NCBI GenBank assembly: GCA_038521625.1
Contig: JBCBKP010000009.1
Location: 29,213 to 93,212, forward strand
DNA: 64,000 nt
Reading direction: 5' to 3'
Source: JBCBKP01 sp038521625
Lineage (GTDB): Bacteria > Planctomycetota > Phycisphaerae > Phycisphaerales > UBA1924
Position 1 is the first letter of the stretch. The number at the start of each line of letters is the position of its first letter. This document shows positions 60,699 to 64,000 of the stretch, piece by piece. The translations under genes and the position numbers were made by a program. The notes beneath the pieces are model-generated. The model saw only the letters and a program-made list of their open reading frames with translations. It made no database searches and was not told the DNA's origin.

Positions 60699-61934
60699 AT
60701 GCGATTCGAAGGTACAGGCCGGTGTGTTCTCGTGCTCGTCGGGCTCGTGTGTCTTGTCGGTGGGTGCGTGCCGAACAAGATCTACAACGCCGAGCGATCG
60801 GAGTATCTGGTCGAGCTCGACACGGCGGACGAAGAGGTCGGGGTCGATCTGGCCGTGATCGAGTTCGACGAGTTCGGGATGTACTGGGACCGCGAGCAGC
60901 TCGAGGACACGCTCCGGCTGATCGAGCGGCGGAACGCCGAGTCGGAGCGCGGCATCGTCGTCTGGACGTACACGCACGGCTGGCAGAACAACGCGAACCC
61001 GAAGCCGGACGAGAACGACCTCGCGAGGTTTCGCGAGCAGATTCGGGAGACTTCCGAGCGTCTCTCTCGGATCAACCGGCTCGGCGGGCTCGTCGGGATC
61101 GGCTCGCTGCAGCCCGACCATGTCGTCGGCGTCTATCTCGGCTGGCGCGGCGCGACATCGAACTTCCCGGTCCACAAATTCTCGACGTTCTGGGAGCGGC
61201 TGCGCGTGGCCGAGCGCGTCGCTTCGTACAGCATGCTGGAGACGATGTTCCGGCTGACGGCGGCGGCCAAGGCGCGGCCGGACTCCAAGGTGCTTATCAC
61301 CGGGCACTCGATGGGCGGGATGATCGTCGCCAAGACGCTCGCTCGGCCGCTGGTCACGACGCTGATGACGCGCGGTCTCGAGGGGTTCGAGTTGGACGCG
61401 GACCTCATCTTGCTCGAGAACCCCGCGCTCGATGCGCTGTCGTCGATGCAGGTGATCGAGTACCTGAAGCGGTTCGGGACGGTCGCTGAGCTGCGGTACA
61501 GCGACGGGCGGGTCGAGCCGGCCCCCGGGCCGGTGATGGTCTCGATCACGTCCGAGGTCGACGCCGTCACCAAGAACGCGTACCAGTTCGGACGCGTGCT
61601 CGGGACCTTCGGGACAGCGTTCCGCCGCGACCGGCTCGAGGGGGGGCCGAGCCAGCAGCAGCTCGCGCGTCGGTCCGAGGGGCATGTCGACTTCCTGGTG
61701 AGCCACCGCGCCTGGATCGAGGACGGCGAGCTGCGGCTCGAGGCGGTGCCGGGGGCGTTCAACGACACGCCGTATTGGGTCGTGCAGGTCACCGAGGACA
61801 TCTGCGCGAGCCACGGCGACATCTGGAACGACCGGTATCGCGCGCTGATCCGGCGCATGCTCGAGCTGAACCGGATCTACGACACCGACGTCGAGACCTG
61901 GGTGCGGACGACGCGGACGCTGGGGGAGGGGTGA
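60699..61934 (+). CDS. Lipoprotein with alpha/beta-hydrolase domain
   Basis: 411 residues. Lipobox LVGGC gives lipidated C23. The domain includes WTYTHGWQNNANP, GVYLGWRGAT and the nucleophile elbow GHSMGGMIVAK, ending near TPYWVVQV. It belongs to the lipase/esterase-like DUF-type proteins; its substrate is unknown. A TATAGT (60655-60660) 38 bases before the ATG is a plausible -10 element. It is divergent from the 59526 hydrolase. Confidence 0.88.
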   Translation: MRFEGTGRCVLVLVGLVCLVGGCVPNKIYNAERSEYLVELDTADEEVGVDLAVIEFDEFGMYWDREQLEDTLRLIERRNAESERGIVVWTYTHGWQNNANPKPDENDLARFREQIRETSERLSRINRLGGLVGIGSLQPDHVVGVYLGWRGATSNFPVHKFSTFWERLRVAERVASYSMLETMFRLTAAAKARPDSKVLITGHSMGGMIVAKTLARPLVTTLMTRGLEGFELDADLILLENPALDALSSMQVIEYLKRFGTVAELRYSDGRVEPAPGPVMVSITSEVDAVTKNAYQFGRVLGTFGTAFRRDRLEGGPSQQQLARRSEGHVDFLVSHRAWIEDGELRLEAVPGAFNDTPYWVVQVTEDICASHGDIWNDRYRALIRRMLELNRIYDTDVETWVRTTRTLGEG

Positions 61935-62336
61935 CTCGCGGGAGCCGGGGGCTCGTTCCTCTGATTCGTTCCGATTCGGCGCGCTGGAGTTTGCGACTCG
62001 CAGCAGAGACGTTGCCGCTCTTCGTGCGGTCTCGGCGGCGCACTCGGTGAGGCGCGCGGGTCTGCTTCCGTAGTCGGTCGGGTGAGCCGCGAGGTCCGCG
62101 AGTTGGTTGATTGCGGCGATCTCGGCGCGGGCTCGAGCGAGGTCGCGTCGGATATCGAGAAGATCGTGGATCGCGTCGAGTGCGGCGGTGCCGTCGGGTG
62201 TGCGGAGAAGCTCAAGAGCGTTGGACGGCGAGAGGCCGAAGCCGTCGGTGATGTCGGCGAGGGCGGTATCGGGCTCGGCGAGGAGAGCGACGAGCTGATG
62301 GAACGTCTCGTTCGGTTGATCGATCTTGGGAGCCAC
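61935..62336 (-). pseudogene. Probable gene remnant without a stop codon
   Basis: From a GTG at 62336 (an AAGGGG immediately precedes it on the minus strand) the frame reads PKIDQPNETFHQLVALLAEP, then LADITDGFGLSPSNALELL and RDLARARAEIAAINQLADLA. It has helical, HTH-like character and strongly coding-type codon use for about 110 codons. But the frame never stops: it runs on, antisense to the 60699 lipoprotein gene, straight into the 59526-60542 hydrolase frame. A lost 3' end, with the downstream DNA replaced, is the simplest reading. The extent is uncertain. Confidence 0.35.
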
Positions 62337-62639
62337 TACCCCTTGGCGCGATGGGCCGGGCTCGTGCGCACGGATGCAGACATCGTGTGGCGTGATTTGT
62401 CGGAAGTGCTTGTGGGGGCTGGAGAAGAATAATCCGCAGAATGGCGGGTTGAGCGGGCGGAGCAGAGATCCGGCGCGCGCACGAACGGGGTGATCGAGGC
62501 GAACGCGGACGGCACGGAAGCACTCGGACACCGAGGGACGGCGCGTCGAGAGAAGTCTTGTCTCGGGCCATGGCTGGGCGGTAGTCTCTGTCGGCCGGGC
62601 TCTGTCCCGGCGTTGCGCAGACGGGGCGGGAGAGACACG
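62337..62639. other. 303-base region without a supported gene
   Basis: Between the possible remnant and the next plus-strand gene I see no convincing frame. It holds the leader of the 62640 gene and a GGGAGAGACACG sequence just before its ATG, which may serve as a ribosome binding site. Confidence 0.5.
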
Positions 62640-63299
62640 ATGCGACGATTCTTGATGGCGGCGGCCCTCGGGCTGGGCGGTGGCTCCGCGTGTGGTCAGG
62701 TGCTGACCTCGGTGGCCGACCTCGGCCCCGCGGTCCAGACCCGCGCGATCGCGGACATGGGCGAGCAGATCGACAATCTGCCGACGCCGAACAGCGTGCT
62801 GGGCGTGAACCGCGTCCGATACAGCAACGACCTGTTCGAAGTGCGGGCGATCGACGAGCCGGTGCCGAACGACAGCGTCTACGGGCTGCTGAGCCGGAAT
62901 CCCGGCAACGATCTGATCAGCAACGTCGCGCGGTTCCCGTTCCCGCCATTCGCGCAGCCCGGGATCGAGATCATCTTCTCGAAGCCGGTGGAGGCGTTCG
63001 GGTTCTTCTCGCTGACCGGGACGCGGAGCACGCCGCGTGAGGTGCTGTTCTACGACGAGAGCGGGGATCTGATCGACTCGATCACATACACCTCGACGAC
63101 GAACGGCCGTCAGGAGGTGTTCGTCGGGCTGCGGTCGGTCGGCCGGCTGATCGCGCGGATCGAGCTGGTCGACACGCGCGAGGACTTCGCGAGCTCGCCG
63201 TCGGCGATCGCGGGGCCGGATTTCTACCTAGTGATCCCGTCGCCGGGGGCGGCCGGCCTGGCGATGGTCGGTCTGGTGGCGGTGCGGCGGCGGCGCTGA
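62640..63299 (+). CDS. Exported protein with CTERM-type sorting tail
   Basis: 219 residues. Signal peptide (1-20, MRRFLMAAALGLGGGSACGQ). The middle is a beta-rich domain with FFSLTGTRSTPREVLFYDESG, as in galactose-binding-like or calcium-sandwich folds. The end is VIPSPGAAGLAMVGLVAVRRRR: Pro motif, hydrophobic helix and Arg cluster, closely parallel to the tail of the 35958 protein. It is probably exported and anchored or cleaved by the same machinery. Confidence 0.82.
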   Translation: MRRFLMAAALGLGGGSACGQVLTSVADLGPAVQTRAIADMGEQIDNLPTPNSVLGVNRVRYSNDLFEVRAIDEPVPNDSVYGLLSRNPGNDLISNVARFPFPPFAQPGIEIIFSKPVEAFGFFSLTGTRSTPREVLFYDESGDLIDSITYTSTTNGRQEVFVGLRSVGRLIARIELVDTREDFASSPSAIAGPDFYLVIPSPGAAGLAMVGLVAVRRRR

Positions 63300-63330
63300 G
63301 GGGCACCGGGAGCCGGGCATCAGGGATTCG

Positions 63331-63358
63331 GCATCGGGCATCGGCCATCGGGCATCGG
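63331..63358. repeat. Four-copy 7-bp tandem repeat (GCATCGG)
   Basis: Four consecutive 7-base units, GCATCGG, GCATCGG, CCATCGG, GCATCGG, with one mismatch in the third. It is part of a larger GC-rich intergenic block and has no coding role that I can see. Confidence 0.85.
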
Positions 63359-63395
63359 TCGTAGAAGTGGAGAATCGGAAGGGCCCTCACCCCGG

Positions 63396-63416
63396 CCCTC
63401 TCCCAGGGGGAGAGGG
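63396..63416. repeat. Perfect 9-bp hairpin, REP-like
   Basis: CCCTCTCCC (63396-63404), three bases, GGGAGAGGG (63408-63416). The flanking CCTCACCCCGG and GAGCCGG make it resemble the widespread CCCTCACCCC..CTCTCCC intergenic element. It lies 97 bases after the 62640 gene's stop and lacks a T-tract. Confidence 0.75.
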
Positions 63417-63505
63417 AGCCGGAGCGCACTCCGTCTCGTCTTCGGCGATGAGGGCCCTGTCTCGACCGGTTACGCTGCGCCGGGCCGAAGACCGGAGGCG
63501 CTGGC

Positions 63506-63799
63506 GTGGCGGACATGCAGGTGAAGAGCGATGTTCAGGGCAGGCGGATCGCGGCGGGCGTGCTGGGGATCCTGCTTGGCAGCCTCGGGATCCACAAGTT
63601 CATCATCGGGAAGGTCAGCGCCGGCCTGATCATGCTGATCGTGACGGTGCTCGGCACGGGGCTTGGCTTCTTGTGCTTCCCGGCGTTCGCGGCGGCGGCG
63701 ATGCAGATCATCGGGATCATCGAGGGGATCTTCTATCTGACGAAGACGGACGAGGAGTTCGAGCGGCTGTACATCGACGGGGACAAGAGCTGGTTCTAG
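63506..63799 (+). CDS. TM2-domain membrane protein
   Basis: 97 residues from GTG at 63506 (ATG at 63515 is the alternative). The TM2 signature is LLGSLGIHKFIIGKVSAGLIML with two transmembrane helices, then a second hydrophobic hairpin and a DEEFERLYIDGDK tail. TM2 proteins are small membrane proteins of mostly unknown role. It is the last gene before the tandem repeat at the window edge. Confidence 0.9.
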   Translation: MADMQVKSDVQGRRIAAGVLGILLGSLGIHKFIIGKVSAGLIMLIVTVLGTGLGFLCFPAFAAAAMQIIGIIEGIFYLTKTDEEFERLYIDGDKSWF

Positions 63800-63813
63800 T
63801 TTTGAGCGCTCGT

Positions 63814-64000
63814 TCGCGGCCTTCGCCGCTCGCTCGCTTTCGTACGGCCGCGCGGGGGTCAACCCCGCGGGCCTGGTCGGGCGCGTGTGGGCGCGCTCAC
63901 TCGCGGCCTTCGCCGCTCGCTCGCTTTCGTACGGCCGCGCGGGGGTCAACCCCGCGGGCCTGGTCGGGCGCGTGTGGGCGCGCTCACTCGCGGCCTTCGC
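63814..64000. repeat. 87-bp tandem repeat running off the window edge
   Basis: TCGCGGCCTTCGCCGCTCGC recurs at 63814, 63901 and 63988, a period of 87 bases. The first two units are almost identical and the third is cut by the window edge. Each unit carries a 7-bp hairpin (CGCGGGG, loop GTCAA, CCCCGCG) and a TTTCGTACGGCCG segment. The block starts 15 bases after the TM2 gene stop. Confidence 0.9.

Overview
The window is high-GC DNA (roughly 70%) from a bacterium that I infer to be a planctomycete, probably class Phycisphaerae. The clues are the co-directional S10-spc-alpha ribosomal protein locus with many lineage-style protein extensions, exported proteins ending in a short PTPG/PSPG plus helix plus RRRR tail, a type II pseudopilin with an H-(x)n-DG-like tail, and many large secreted proteins. 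The taxonomic call is an inference; no rRNA gene is in the window.

Positions 1-1003 hold the 5' part of an exported protein gene on the minus strand. From 1264 to 17036 all genes are on the plus strand: rpsJ-rplC-rplD-rplW-rplB-rpsS-rplV-rpsC-rplP-rpmC-rpsQ-rplN-rplX-rplE-rpsN-rpsH-rplF-rplR-rpsE-rplO-secY-map-rpmJ-rpsM-rpsK-rpoA-rplQ. The usual rpmD (L30), adk, infA and rpsD (S4) are absent from their expected slots. Several proteins carry unusual parts: an HTH-like N-terminus on L22, an RGG-like tail on S5, Lys-rich ends on L5, an insertion plus acidic tail on L17, and an S14 that lost three of its four zinc ligands. A good sigma70-type promoter lies at 1050-1077, and a strongly structured leader lies between rplC and rplD.

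17072-19670 holds a BamE-like lipoprotein, a zinc alcohol dehydrogenase and a solitary pheS. 19931-28952 is a long plus-strand run. Its core (20640-27021) is almost gapless: an SDR without the catalytic Tyr, a membrane/peroxiredoxin-like fusion, a small membrane protein, an iron-sulfur photolyase/cryptochrome (PhrB type), a membrane SpoIIE-type phosphatase and a glycosyltransferase. A secreted OB-fold/EEP nuclease follows. This looks like one light/redox-stress and envelope operon.

28981-35625 (minus) encodes two large exported proteins with a shared duplicated C-terminal motif, a pseudopilin and a small membrane protein. 35958-44005 holds a CTERM-type exported protein, glutamate dehydrogenase, a beta-helix protein, a fatty acid desaturase, a coupled recX-lipoprotein-rhodanese set, a TPR protein and 3-hydroxybutyryl-CoA dehydrogenase. 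44048-47157 is a tandem pair of diverged membrane-anchored paralogues. 47174-50426 is an ECF sigma/RskA-like anti-sigma/fasciclin module plus a degenerate PgpA-like protein. 50684-51847 is a cobalamin-binding/MeaB fusion without a mutase domain.

51956-63799 holds a LuxR-type regulator divergent from an SDR-S1/P1 nuclease pair, DinB-like and desaturase genes, several lipoproteins and hydrolases, a probable gene remnant, a second CTERM protein and a TM2 protein. The right edge runs into an 87-bp tandem repeat. I saw no tRNA, rRNA, CRISPR array, insertion sequence or prophage.
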